A stretch of 64,000 nt of DNA, taken from Merluccius polli. Lineage: Eukaryota; Chordata; Actinopteri; Gadiformes; Merlucciidae. A program made the position numbers and the translations under genes. The notes beneath the pieces were generated by a model. That model saw nothing but the letters and a program-made list of their open reading frames with translations. It was not told the origin of the DNA and searched no databases. Shown one piece after another: positions 1-8,514 of this stretch (positions within the stretch are counted from its first letter, which is position 1; each line of letters begins with the position of its first letter). The DNA is taken from NCBI GenBank assembly GCA_030340625.1, contig JAOPHQ010006600.1, forward strand, positions 50,559 to 114,558, given 5' to 3'.

Positions 1-1386
1 GAATCCACCAATATTATGTGACCCTAAATTGTCACCGGCAATGCAAAAGACAGTTGCCTTAACAATGTTTCCAGAAATATTCAGTCCATTTGTCTCCAGT
101 TCTCCAAGATTGGTTATCAATTGAGAGAACACTTTCTCGTGGCCAAAATATTTGAAATCAGCTTCTCGGCACAAAAGCAAAAGCTGCAAGTTGTCAACAG
201 TGGATCGATGAAAAGGTTCAAAATTTGCTAGAGTGAAGTAGACTCCAAGCAGCTTATGTTTTTTCTTTGCCGAGCCAAGGGGATTAACCACCTCAAAAGC
301 ATCTTGATAAAGTATCACTTTTAAAGTGAGACCTGACTCAGCGAAAAGAGGACTGGATTTGAATACCGATCCATCACACACATCATTTAAAATAAGAGGT
401 GAACTTTCATTCTCAGATGTAGAACCCTGTTCCAGCACATCAGTATGTTTTAGTAGAGTTGTCAATGTATGCTTTATGGGAACATACTGAGCATATTGCT
501 CCTTTCTATTTTCATCAAACCCCAAAAAAATGGGTTGTGGATGCACGTATGGAAAATTCTCCTCAAAATACTGTTTTCTGTTGTACTCTGTGGAAAGGGA
601 GGAGCTGCAGGACCCATGAATATCTACATCATCTAGGGTCTTCAAAACATCTTCAATTTCAGTCTCAGATAGTTCATTTTTTCTTTGAAGAGATGCTTTC
701 AGTTGAATTTTCGTGTACTGCAGGCAAATTCCATTAAGACTATTAATTTCTTCTACGATCGACTGGATTGTAGAGGAAGGGATAAGTTGTTTGGCCTGTA
801 GTTTCATATAAAACATGCACAGATTTCTCATGTACAAACTTTTCATTTGAGCAAGGTCTGGGACATCTGCCTCAGGCTCATCAACACCTGACCCTTCATC
901 TGGCTGGCTTTCAGCGACAGAGGACTGAGACTCACTAGGAACTGAAAGAGGACAGTATGCACCAGAGACATGCAGAGCTGTGGGGTTTTTGTGCTTCCTA
1001 GATAGGTGGGCTGTGAAAGATGAGGTCACTGAAAATGTTTTATCACAGTTTTTAAATGGGCAATGCACTACCTCTCTTCTTGAAGTGTGAGATTTTAGGT
1101 GACAGAGAAGGTCTTTAAGGTCGATCAACTGTTTCTGACAATGTGGAAGTTGACATAGAAAGGGTGCCTGCAAAGTTTGACACTGCGATGCGTTAGATGA
1201 GCGTCGATGACGGCGGTAAACATGACATTTAAAAGCATTGTAATTTCTGAACTGAAACTTACAACTTTCCATATAACACACATACTGATAATGTGGTTCA
1301 TTTTTATGAAGCCCTTGATGCATCACGTACCCTTTAAGGGTATTCACTGAAGCACCACAACTACGACAGATGTCATCTTTTGACAT
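1..1386 (-). CDS. C2H2 zinc-finger protein, multicopy fish type, 3' part outside window
   Basis: An uninterrupted frame starts at ATG 1386 and stays open for 462 codons to the window edge, so the stop lies outside. An in-frame TAA lies upstream of the ATG. Four C2H2 fingers lie in residues ~7-160: C-x2-C-x12-H-x3-H, then three C-x4-C-x12-H-x3/4-H. An acidic serine-rich linker follows, then a non-finger domain in which KKHKLLGVYFTLANF and the terminal GDNLGSHNIGGF stand out. I associate this last domain with multicopy, probably transposon-linked fish proteins, but I cannot name the family. No intron interrupts the ORF, which suits a transposon-encoded or retroposed gene. It lies on the ERG28 strand and probably inside ERG28 intron 2. 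Function unknown; nucleic-acid binding is inferred from the fingers only. Confidence 0.75.
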   Translation of the reverse strand, partial: MSKDDICRSCGASVNTLKGYVMHQGLHKNEPHYQYVCYMESCKFQFRNYNAFKCHVYRRHRRSSNASQCQTLQAPFLCQLPHCQKQLIDLKDLLCHLKSHTSRREVVHCPFKNCDKTFSVTSSFTAHLSRKHKNPTALHVSGAYCPLSVPSESQSSVAESQPDEGSGVDEPEADVPDLAQMKSLYMRNLCMFYMKLQAKQLIPSSTIQSIVEEINSLNGICLQYTKIQLKASLQRKNELSETEIEDVLKTLDDVDIHGSCSSSLSTEYNRKQYFEENFPYVHPQPIFLGFDENRKEQYAQYVPIKHTLTTLLKHTDVLEQGSTSENESSPLILNDVCDGSVFKSSPLFAESGLTLKVILYQDAFEVVNPLGSAKKKHKLLGVYFTLANFEPFHRSTVDNLQLLLLCREADFKYFGHEKVFSQLITNLGELETNGLNISGNIVKATVFCIAGDNLGSHNIGGF

Positions 1387-2149
1387 CCTTAACTGCAGTG
1401 CAGTACTCACCTTTTCAGTTTACTCCATGAAATCAACTCGCATCACTTATCTGCAGAGAGAAAGAAAAACAATATATATAAATCATGAAATTTACCAAAA
1501 TCAAAATAAATGCTATTGGTTGTGAAATAGTTTACCTAAACTGTGTTAGCCAATCTCCCCCCAATAAAGATGAGTGTTAACTTATCATTGACATATTTTT
1601 CCGTATTGTTTTGAATTTCATGTTGACCAGTGACTAGTGTTGAAAGACAAGTAAGATGACTGGTTGAAATAAACCATTACCAAATCTCAGTATCATTTAT
1701 AAAAAGGGTATTAAGTCGAGTATGATTTTTTTTAAACATAAAATACAGTTACATAAAATTAAGCTTCCTATCCTAGCCAAAAGTCATGCCATTTCAAGTC
1801 ATACAGTGAAAGTAATGGCCAAAAAACGAGTGAAAATGTAGAAGAGGCAAGAGGGTTAATAATCGATTATTGTTCATTGTTGCAGCTCTAAACAAATGTT
1901 CGTCTTTCTCTCCACCTGTGTCAGTTAGATCACAAAAGCAAACGTATTGGCTCACTGTTCAGTGGTAAGCTAACGTTAGTGGCTGGTCGTGACAACGTTG
2001 ATGAAACAAAACTAAACATCTAAACATCTTTTTTTTTTTAAAGAAAATGAAACTTCGCGTAGGAGGATGAGAGAGGGAGAGTGCGCAGGGCATAGCAAGA
2101 AAGGCTGCATGTATTAGTTAAGTAATTAAGGTCTATTTGAAATAGCGGG

Positions 2150-2254
2150 GACAGGCTATTTGAGATATTGAAAATGTGACGGAGGCGCACTGGTGCGACC
2201 AGAGAAAAAAATTAGTCGCACTGAGCAGATTTTTGGTCGCACTCTGGAGCCCTG
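2150..2254 (-). mobile_element. hAT-like transposon terminus (remnant)
   Basis: Read on the minus strand from 2254, the sequence begins CAGGGCTCCAGAGTGCGACC and continues with repeated GTGCGAC motifs. A CAGGG start with short subterminal repeats is typical of hAT elements. The partner terminus was not found in the window. It could lie beyond the left edge, which would place the zinc-finger ORF inside this element; that is speculation. Confidence 0.4.
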
Positions 2255-2819
2255 TTTAATCAACTATCCGAACATATTTTTGCTAAAACTAGTAGACTAC
2301 CACACAATTGCTGAACGTATGTTATTTCAGCTTTCAGCAAAGTTTAACCAAAGTCCTATACCTAGCTAGCGAACATAACTAGCAGTTCCCATTCACGTTC
2401 AGTTTACTGTGCTAACGTTAGCTAGCTGGCTAGCTAGCGAAGTTAACGCGCGAAAATAAATTATTTATTCCGTGCCCAAGAGAGTGTTTCATTGGCATCA
2501 CACACAAGCAATGATAATAGTTAGCTAACATGTCGACATACTAGCGGATTCGGTGCCGACTGAGTAAACTCAGAGGCATGGTGGTAAATAAACCTAATGC
2601 TACTCAGCTTCAGTTTGATACTTGCCTTCTAGCTTCGTCCTTCCTCCAGCCTTGACATTGGGCATTAGCTGCTGTTCACTCGAAGTCGACCAAACGGGAA
2701 CCGCCGCGCGATGTTGTTGGGTTGACACCGGTTTAGATACGTGGGGGACCTTCTTCTGCGTCACGTCAAAGACTGATGTTCCCAACAGCCAATGGATATG
2801 GACCAACCCAAACGGGACG

Positions 2820-3029
2820 CGATTGTGCAAATCGTAGGTGGAATCCGGAAAAGTGTTTAAAATTATTGATTCTTTAACGTCCTCATCCGTTTTTTCCCAG
2901 AGAAGCAAAGCCAGCAACTGTCAGTCATGCATAACCCAGCCAATCACAGACAGAGTAGGGCGGTATTGGCCAATCACAGACAGAGTAGGGCGGGTCTTCT
3001 CGGATTCCACCTACGATTTGCACAATCGC
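2820..3029. repeat. Inverted duplication flanking two CCAAT-containing tandem copies
   Basis: CGATTGTGCAAATCGTAGGT begins near 2820 and recurs as its reverse complement ending near 3029, with about 28 bases matching. Between the arms, two copies of CCAATCACAGACAGAGTAGG lie in tandem near 2940 and 2970. The layout suggests either a fold-back element or a duplicated promoter fragment with CCAAT boxes. Confidence 0.6.
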
Positions 3030-3539
3030 AAACGGGACCCGCGCTTTTCAAAGCACGTACTACAATGACATGTCGCGTTGTTGTCGTCACGTTGTTCCGG
3101 TTCAGGTGCCGCGAGACGTTTTTTTTGTGTTGTTTTTTAGTGTACGTGCAGGGAGACGTTGCAGCATGTCTCCTGATTAAACGTGTTTTGTTCAGACATG
3201 CTGTGAAATATTTCAAGACCTTGTGATTTACATTGCTTGGATTTATATATAAATAAACAATAGCCTACAGTGTGGCCCTGCAATGTTTCATACTTTCTAT
3301 TGCTTTGTATTCCTATACATTACATCTTCACTCTTTACCTCTGAATTGCTGAAAAGCAATTAGACACAGATGACACATATTAATGCTCTGTCATAAGATC
3401 TGTTCTGGCAGAATGTAATTCTTTTAAGTGGTAGGTTAAGGAAACAGATGAAAAGCATGTAGTTTATGTGGTTTTATCCTGGTATTGGCCTCCTTCACTT
3501 TCCCTATGTCTGTTTAGATGTCCTTTCAAAATAAATGTT

Positions 3540-4002
3540 AATAAAATGTTAATAAATGTTACCATCTAGGAAATTGCAGTAATTGTAGTTATTTTCAATG
3601 AAAACATTAGTCAATAACAAAGAAATAATAGTAAAATTACTAATTAAATAGTTATTTTACTTTTAATTTCTCAGTAACTTTAAATGATTTTTTACTTTTT
3701 TTTAGAGTTTTAAAGTTGAATTTTACAGTTTATTCCCTTAAATAACTGACAAATATTTGTGAAATTACGATATATTTGTGAACGTATTTTAACAATAAAT
3801 ATATGGATTTCTAATAGTTTTTTTTTGTAAAAGAACAGGAATATTGTGTGTTTTCACAGTTACAGTGATTTCATGTTAGTTTACATTTGACATGTAAAAT
3901 CACAGTCTCTTTTTGTAAATTAAATGGTATTTTAAAAATACAGACAAAATCTGTAAAAGAAACAGTAAAAGTCTGTTATATTACAATTTTTTTTTACAGT
4001 GT
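3540..4002. repeat. AT-rich interspersed repeat, likely DNA-transposon remnant
   Basis: This very AT-rich stretch has recurring ACAGT and TGTAAA motifs and ends with a T-run followed by ACAGTGTA. The style matches abundant fish non-autonomous elements. No clear inverted repeats or target duplication could be fixed by eye. Confidence 0.35.
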
Positions 4003-4117
4003 AGAGCCTGTCCAAATCAAGGCAAGGTTATTTGGGTGTGTTTTTTTTCCGCCTTTAATTTGAGTTTTATGACCAATTAAAATACGGTAGACCTGTATTC
4101 GTGTGTAAATATCTTAC

Positions 4118-4208
4118 GTTTTATTATGGATGTCAATGGCACAGGCACAGCGTATAGTAGATGCAAGTAATGTCCAGATGCCAAATGTCCGCGCTTGGAG
4201 AACATTCA
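4118..4208 (-). CDS. ERG28: ERG28 coding exon 2
   Basis: After a CAG acceptor (4211-4209) this 91-nt exon encodes VNVLQARTFGIWTLLASTIR and then CACAIDIHNK, closely matching vertebrate ERG28. It joins exon 1 in phase (G|TG gives Val) and ends at a GTAAGAT donor (4117) inside a Thr codon. It covers the start of the second hydrophobic segment. Confidence 0.9.
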
Positions 4209-4438
4209 CTGGATTGGTAGACAAACAAGATGAATAATAACACCAATAATAATAATCATCATCATGATTATAAACAGATAGACTGCTGTTATATGTCTGT
4301 AGTTGTATAGGCACATACCTTATAAGTATGTAGCCTACCTCACTACATACCAGCAATCAGCCTAGTTATAATTATAATTGTAAGACCAAGTTATATAGTA
4401 TATAATTAAAAAACAACAACAACAACAACATCTCTCAC

Positions 4439-4571
4439 CAAACTCCGGCTTCCCAGTGTACAGCTTTTCGGACAGGAAGCTGTGGTCCCTGAAGCTCTGC
4501 ACCGTGTTGCCCATGGCGATGAGCGACACCATCAGCATCCAGCTCCTCAGCACGTTCAGGAACCTGCTCAT
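4439..4571 (-). CDS. ERG28: ERG28 coding exon 1 (ergosterol biosynthetic protein 28)
   Basis: ATG at 4571 opens MSRFLNVLRSWMLMVSLIAM and continues NTVQSFRDHSFLSEKLYTGKP, nearly identical to the human ERG28 (C14orf1) N-terminus. ERG28 is a small multi-pass ER membrane protein thought to scaffold the sterol C4-demethylation enzymes. A hydrophobic segment spans residues ~8-22. The exon ends at a GTGAGAGA donor (4438). A CAG acceptor lies at 4593-4591, just upstream of the ATG, so an untranslated first exon probably lies further right, in the GC-rich region near 5100. Head-to-head with TTLL5. Exons 3 onward are not in the window. Confidence 0.92.
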
Positions 4572-4869
4572 CCTGGACCGGATAATGTACCTGTGGAAAG
4601 CCAGCTGCTGAGTTAAACAGTAGGCCTACACCCATTTTAAGTCAAAAAATCAAATATTAATGTGCACATGTTTATGCATAGTCTATGATTAGCCAATGTC
4701 AAAACAAACAAACAAACAAATAAACAAACAAACAAAAAATAAATAAATAAATAAATATATATATACTGCATTGGACTAAACCATTGCCTGTATAAAATGG
4801 ACTAAACAGACAATGTGGCGTGTATGTACAACTGGATGTGCAGGTACCGCGAAGAAGATAGCCGTATGA

Positions 4870-4886
4870 CACAACACACACACACG

Positions 4887-4957
<71 letters not shown>
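4870..4957. repeat. (CA)n microsatellite
   Basis: About 85 bases of nearly pure CA, with a few CG interruptions at the left end, lie in the probable 5' intron of ERG28. Confidence 0.95.
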
Positions 4958-4959
<2 letters not shown>

Positions 4960-5049
4960 GAACAAGGACATACGACTTCACCTGTTTTACCTGTCGACGC
5001 GTTACAATGAATGTCCCACCACCGTGGAAAACAAATATCACGGAACCGC

Positions 5050-5400
5050 AAAGAACGATGAGATATGAAATGAAAAGAAATGAAATATAATGAAATGAAA
5101 CGTCGCGTCGCGCCGGACCAGCCCTGTCAATCTCGTCGCCGTTGAATTGAGCCAATCGGAGGGCTCGCTGCGGTGGCTCCATGGAGTCGCCCCAGTGCGC
5201 TGATTGGCCCGCACGCCGTCCGGGGCCCCGCCCTGTTTAACCATCGGACCAATCGCTGCGCATCATTCGCGTAACCGGTAACCTGTAAGCACGTGCCCGG
5301 CCCCTCGCAGGCCCCGCCCACAACCATGTCTCGGACGGACGCGCATGCGCCTTCGTGTCGCTGCCCAGTTGCCGTAGTTACCAGGAAGCTTAGCCAGAGG
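5050..5400. promoter_or_regulatory. Likely bidirectional ERG28/TTLL5 promoter, GC-rich
   Basis: The stretch is GC- and CpG-rich compared with its flanks. It has CCAAT at 5152-5156, ATTGG (inverted CCAAT) at 5203-5207, CCAAT at 5249-5253, and the palindrome GCGCATGCGC at 5341-5350, which matches the NRF1 consensus. It lies between the divergent ERG28 and TTLL5 genes. Closely spaced CCAAT boxes and NRF1 sites are typical of TATA-less bidirectional housekeeping promoters. The start sites are not visible. Confidence 0.6.
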
Positions 5401-5688
5401 AGGGCCAACTGGGCTGCCCTCTCCAGAATACATACATGTTTATTTTGGCGTGTTTGGGTATGTAATGTAATGACAAAGACAGTCTGAACCACAACCATTT
5501 GCTTGGCGGACATACAGTCGCCAAAGCAACCCACGTGTAAATTAATTGCTCTCACTGAGTCTAAGCCTTGATGTTAACTAGCTATCTTTTTAGCTAATGC
5601 CTGTGTACCTGGTGTCTGACAGAGGGATGCCGGCGTTGTTGTTTGTAACAATAGGGCGGTTAACGGTCCGGGGTTTTTTTGCGTGCAG

Positions 5689-5767
5689 GTTTGAGATGCC
5701 ATGGTAAGCCGAGGTCCCGGCGGATCCCACAAAGCTTTTCATCTCCCAACTCTTCCACTTTGAAGAG
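5689..5767 (+). promoter_or_regulatory. TTLL5: TTLL5 5' leader in the first coding exon, with two upstream ORFs
   Basis: A T-rich tract and CAG acceptor (5686-5688) open the exon. Before the main ATG (5768) lie a three-codon uORF (5696-5707) and a 20-codon uORF (5701-5763) whose stop is 4 nt from the TTLL5 start. If transcribed, these could reduce or tune translation. The main start is chosen because it yields an N-terminus resembling mammalian TTLL5. Confidence 0.5.
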
Positions 5768-5826
5768 ATGCCATCTGTGATCCCGGATAAAGAGGATCCA
5801 GAGTCCTGCCTGGAGGACGAGCAGGA
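5768..5826 (+). CDS. TTLL5: TTLL5 coding exon 1
   Basis: Encodes MPSVIPDKEDPESCLEDEQ plus two bases of a Glu codon, an acidic N-terminus like that of mammalian TTLL5. Donor GTGAGTG at 5827. Confidence 0.8.
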
Positions 5827-6748
5827 GTGAGTGTTTTCGCTGATTAGATTTGCAATAGGTCACATTGTTGGGATTCAGGTCCCTGTGTGCGTTATGAAAT
5901 GACATTAAATGAAAAATATTCCCATGGTTGAACTCATAATACGCAGGCTATATCATGAGATTAAGGGCAAACATATAATGATAAGTAAGGTAATGTTCCC
6001 TGAAAACCAAACCACTTCATACATAAACCTCATACAGTAGTAGTAGTAGTAGTACTAGTAATAGTAATGATTGAGCCATTCATTCATTATTATGTGTCTA
6101 CGGTTATTTGTCTATGAGCAGCAAGAAATATGAGGAACCCGACATAACATCATTATTTTGAATTGTTCTTAACTAAACTCCTAATGAAACATGATGGCCG
6201 CAGAGAGCAAGGTTACGTTAGTGTCCTGACCCCGTATGTATTATTGATGCTGTTAGAAAAACAGATTAAAGACCTCTGAGAGGCTTTTATTTTGCATAAT
6301 TGAGTACTTTCTTCTTGAGACGGAGAAGACACAGCCAACCACATTATCCTGTGTATCCTGAGATCATTGTTGGAGCAGTTCTTTTTTTATTTAGCTGTGG
6401 ATATGAATGATTTATGTGGCTTTGTTGTGTGTTGTTTTGTAGACAATACACTATTATAGCAGTGAGTGACTTTTATACCAACTGAAAGTCAAAAGCATCC
6501 TTTACTTTTGACACAATTTAGCCTTGACCAAAGGTTTGACCAACTCATATCATGACACTAGGGCTATCAGAATACCGTGCTTGGTGTGTGGCAGTCAGGT
6601 GCCATTTTGTCACACACACACACACCCTTACGCTTGAGCCAAGATCAACCAAACCTTGCTTATTTTATATCAGGGAAGTCATGTCTTGAAGAGCTGTGCC
6701 ATCAACCAGCTTTCCTATCTCACAGCTCCTGTCTAGAACTATCATATA

Positions 6749-7968
6749 CACTCACCGGCCACTTTATTAGGTACACCTTGCTAGTACCGGGTTGGACCCC
6801 CTTTTGCCTTCAGAACTGCCTTAATCCTTCGTGGCACAGATTCAACAAGGTACTGGAAACATTCCTCAGAGAGTTTGGTCCATATTGACATGATAGCATC
6901 ACGCAGTTGCTGCAGATTTGTCGGCTGCACATCCATGATGCGAATCTCCCGTTCCACCACATCCCAAAGGTGCTCTATTGGATTGAGATCTGGTGACTGT
7001 GGAGGCCATTTGAGTACAGTGAACTCATTGTCATGTTCAAGAAACCAGTCTGAGATGATTCGCGCTTTATGACATGGCGCGTTATCCTGCTGGAAGTAGC
7101 CATCAGAAGATGGGTACACTGTGGTCATAAAGGGATGGACATGGTCAGCAACAATACTCAGGTAGTCTGTGGCTTTGACACGATGCTCAATTGGTACTAA
7201 TAAGCCCAAAGTGTGCCAGGAAAATATCCCCCACACCATTACACCACCACCACCAGCCTGAACCGTTGATACAAGGCAGGATGGATCCATGCTTTCATGT
7301 TGTTGACGCCAAATTCTGACCCTACCATCCGAATGTCGCAGCAGAAATCGAGACTCATCAGACCAGGCAACGTTTTTCCAATCTTCGATTGTCCAATTTT
7401 GGTGAGCCTGTGCGAATTGTAGCCTCAGTTTCCTGTTCTTAGCTGACAGGAGTGGCACCCGGTGTGGTCTTCTGCTGCTGTAGCCCATCCGCCTCAAGGT
7501 TCGACGTGTTGTGCGTTCAGAGATGCTCTTCTGCATACCTCTGTTGTAACGAGTGGTTATTTGAGTTACAGTTGCCTTTCTATCAGCTCGAACCAGTCTG
7601 GCCATTCTCCTCTGACCTCTAGCATCAACAAGGCATTTGCGCCCACAGAACTGCCGCTCACTGGATATTTTCTCTTTTTCGGACCATTCTCTGTAAACCC
7701 TAGAGATGGTTGTGCGTGAAAATCCCAGTAGATCAGCAGTCTCTGAAATACTCAGACCAGCCCGTCTGGCACCAACAACCATGCCACGTTCAAAGTCACT
7801 TAAATCACCTTTCTTCCCCATTCTGATGCTCGGTTTGAACTGCAGCAGATCGTCCTGACCATGTCTACATGCCTAAATGCATTGAGTTGCTGCCATGTGA
7901 TTGGCTGATTAGAAATTTGCGTTAACGAGCAGTTGGACAGGTGTACCTAATAAAGTGGCCGGTGAGTG
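6749..7968 (-). mobile_element. Full-length Tc1/mariner transposon, DD36E type
   Basis: The element begins CACTCACCGGCCACTTTATT and ends with the reverse complement. The terminal inverted repeats are about 30 bp and perfect. It is flanked by TA on both sides (6747-6748 and 7969-7970), the Tc1/mariner target duplication. It is 1220 bp long with one intact transposase ORF in antisense to TTLL5. Identical termini and an open frame point to recent insertion. Confidence 0.95.
6781..7821 (-). CDS. Tc1/mariner transposase, apparently intact (346 aa)
   Basis: The cut-and-paste transposase has a paired helix-turn-helix DNA-binding N-terminus (residues ~5-115, including [18 protein letters not shown] and a second HTH near 95-115) and an RNase-H-like catalytic domain. 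Candidate catalytic acids are D155 (AWSDESRF), D246 ([10 protein letters not shown]) and E283 ([11 protein letters not shown]). D246 and E283 are separated by 36 residues, not the 34 of classic Tc1, which matches the spacing of the DD36E family called Incomer. Length is normal for Tc1 transposases, with no stop or frameshift. Catalytic competence is inferred. Confidence 0.95.
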   Translation of the reverse strand: MGKKGDLSDFERGMVVGARRAGLSISETADLLGFSRTTISRVYREWSEKEKISSERQFCGRKCLVDARGQRRMARLVRADRKATVTQITTRYNRGMQKSISERTTRRTLRRMGYSSRRPHRVPLLSAKNRKLRLQFAQAHQNWTIEDWKNVAWSDESRFLLRHSDGRVRIWRQQHESMDPSCLVSTVQAGGGGVMVWGIFSWHTLGLLVPIEHRVKATDYLSIVADHVHPFMTTVYPSSDGYFQQDNAPCHKARIISDWFLEHDNEFTVLKWPPQSPDLNPIEHLWDVVEREIRIMDVQPTNLQQLRDAIMSIWTKLSEECFQYLVESVPRRIKAVLKAKGGPTRY

Positions 7969-8083
7969 TATATGGACTCCTCTATCACACATGACTAACA
8001 TCACATTAAACATAACATTACAGTTGATTTTGTGCCTCTTGATTTGTTTATGTTGTTCATAGACTTGCTTCTTTATCTTGCAG

Positions 8084-8190
8084 AGACCATCCTTGCATCG
8101 CCTGGAGTGGCCTTAGTAGGAAAATCCCAGTTCTGGTGTTCTGCCCTGAAGCCATTATCTCCAAAGATGGGAATCTATGCTCTATTGGAG
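8084..8190 (+). CDS. TTLL5: TTLL5 coding exon 2
   Basis: Acceptor TTGCAG. Encodes EDHPCIAWSGLSRKIPVLVF through SKDGNLCSIG, matching the start of the TTLL5 TTL domain. The donor GTACACAC at 8191 runs straight into a CA repeat. Confidence 0.93.
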
Positions 8191-8264
<74 letters not shown>

Positions 8265-8431
8265 TCTCTAAGGATGGAAGTCAATGCTCTATCGGAGGTA
8301 CACAACACTTTTCTGATCGTTACCGATCACTACCGTGTATAACATGTTTTTAATGTTGGTTTTTAATCAATGAAGAAGTGAAATGTGAATGTGTTTGTAA
8401 CTTGTTGTGTTGTGTGTGTTGTTTACTTCAG
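8191..8431 (+). other. TTLL5: TTLL5 intron 2: (CA)n at the donor plus duplicated exon end
   Basis: CA repeat 8192-8262. It is followed at 8262-8306 by a degenerate second copy of the end of exon 2 and its donor. Confidence 0.85.
8262..8306 (+). pseudogene. Degenerate tandem copy of the TTLL5 exon 2 3' end and splice donor
   Basis: 8262-8306 (CTATCTCTAAGGATGG, then CAATGCTCTATCGGAG, then GTACACAAC) repeats 8156-8200 of exon 2 (TTATCTCCAAAGATGG, then CTATGCTCTATTGGAG, then GTACACACAC) with several substitutions. The copies lie on the two sides of the CA repeat. Confidence 0.8.
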
Positions 8432-8514
8432 AGCGATATCATATGGCCTTCAAGATCGTTCGCACAGAAAGTCGCCTGGTCAGAGGAATACTCACTAATC
8501 ATGGATTCAATGAG
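8432..8514 (+). CDS. TTLL5: TTLL5 coding exon 3
   Basis: Acceptor CTTCAG. Encodes [20 protein letters not shown] then LTNHGFNE, strongly conserved in TTLL5. Donor GTTATG is weak. Confidence 0.93.

Larger units (their letters stand above)
1387..4117. other. ERG28: Repeat-rich DNA, probably ERG28 intron 2 (continues beyond left edge)
   Basis: No ERG28 coding sequence was found between the exon 2 donor and the window edge. The stretch holds a GTTAGCTAGC-type palindromic patch near 2405-2440, a hAT-like terminus at 2236-2254, an inverted duplication at 2820-3029, and an AT-rich stretch at 3540-4002 ending in a T-run plus ACAGTGTA, which resembles common fish interspersed repeats. A GTTGCAGCTCTAA motif near 1881, also typical of fish DNA-transposon remnants, is present. 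Confidence 0.5.
5827..8083 (+). other. TTLL5: TTLL5 intron 1, hosts a Tc1/mariner element
   Basis: 2.26 kb. It holds a short TAG repeat (6040-6065), a short CA run (6612-6626) and the transposon at 6749-7968. Nothing else is recognised. Confidence 0.75.

Noticed and set aside
2600..3226. ORFs of 70-105 codons near the inverted duplication
   Set aside because: No similarity to ERG28 or any family I know. They traverse the duplicated segment in both directions.
4699..5182. Overlapping ORFs of CV/TH repeats around the CA microsatellite
   Set aside because: Dinucleotide repeats are open in several frames on both strands. The encoded polymers are artefacts. The same applies to ORFs at 8032-8342, 15327-15767, 18286-18771, 19710-20249, 23254-23599, 28427-28850, 46330-46926, 50471-50864 and 54207-54757.
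5127..5555. 142-codon minus-strand ORF over the promoter region
   Set aside because: It crosses the GC-rich promoter, has no recognisable domain, and CpG-rich DNA has few stops by chance.
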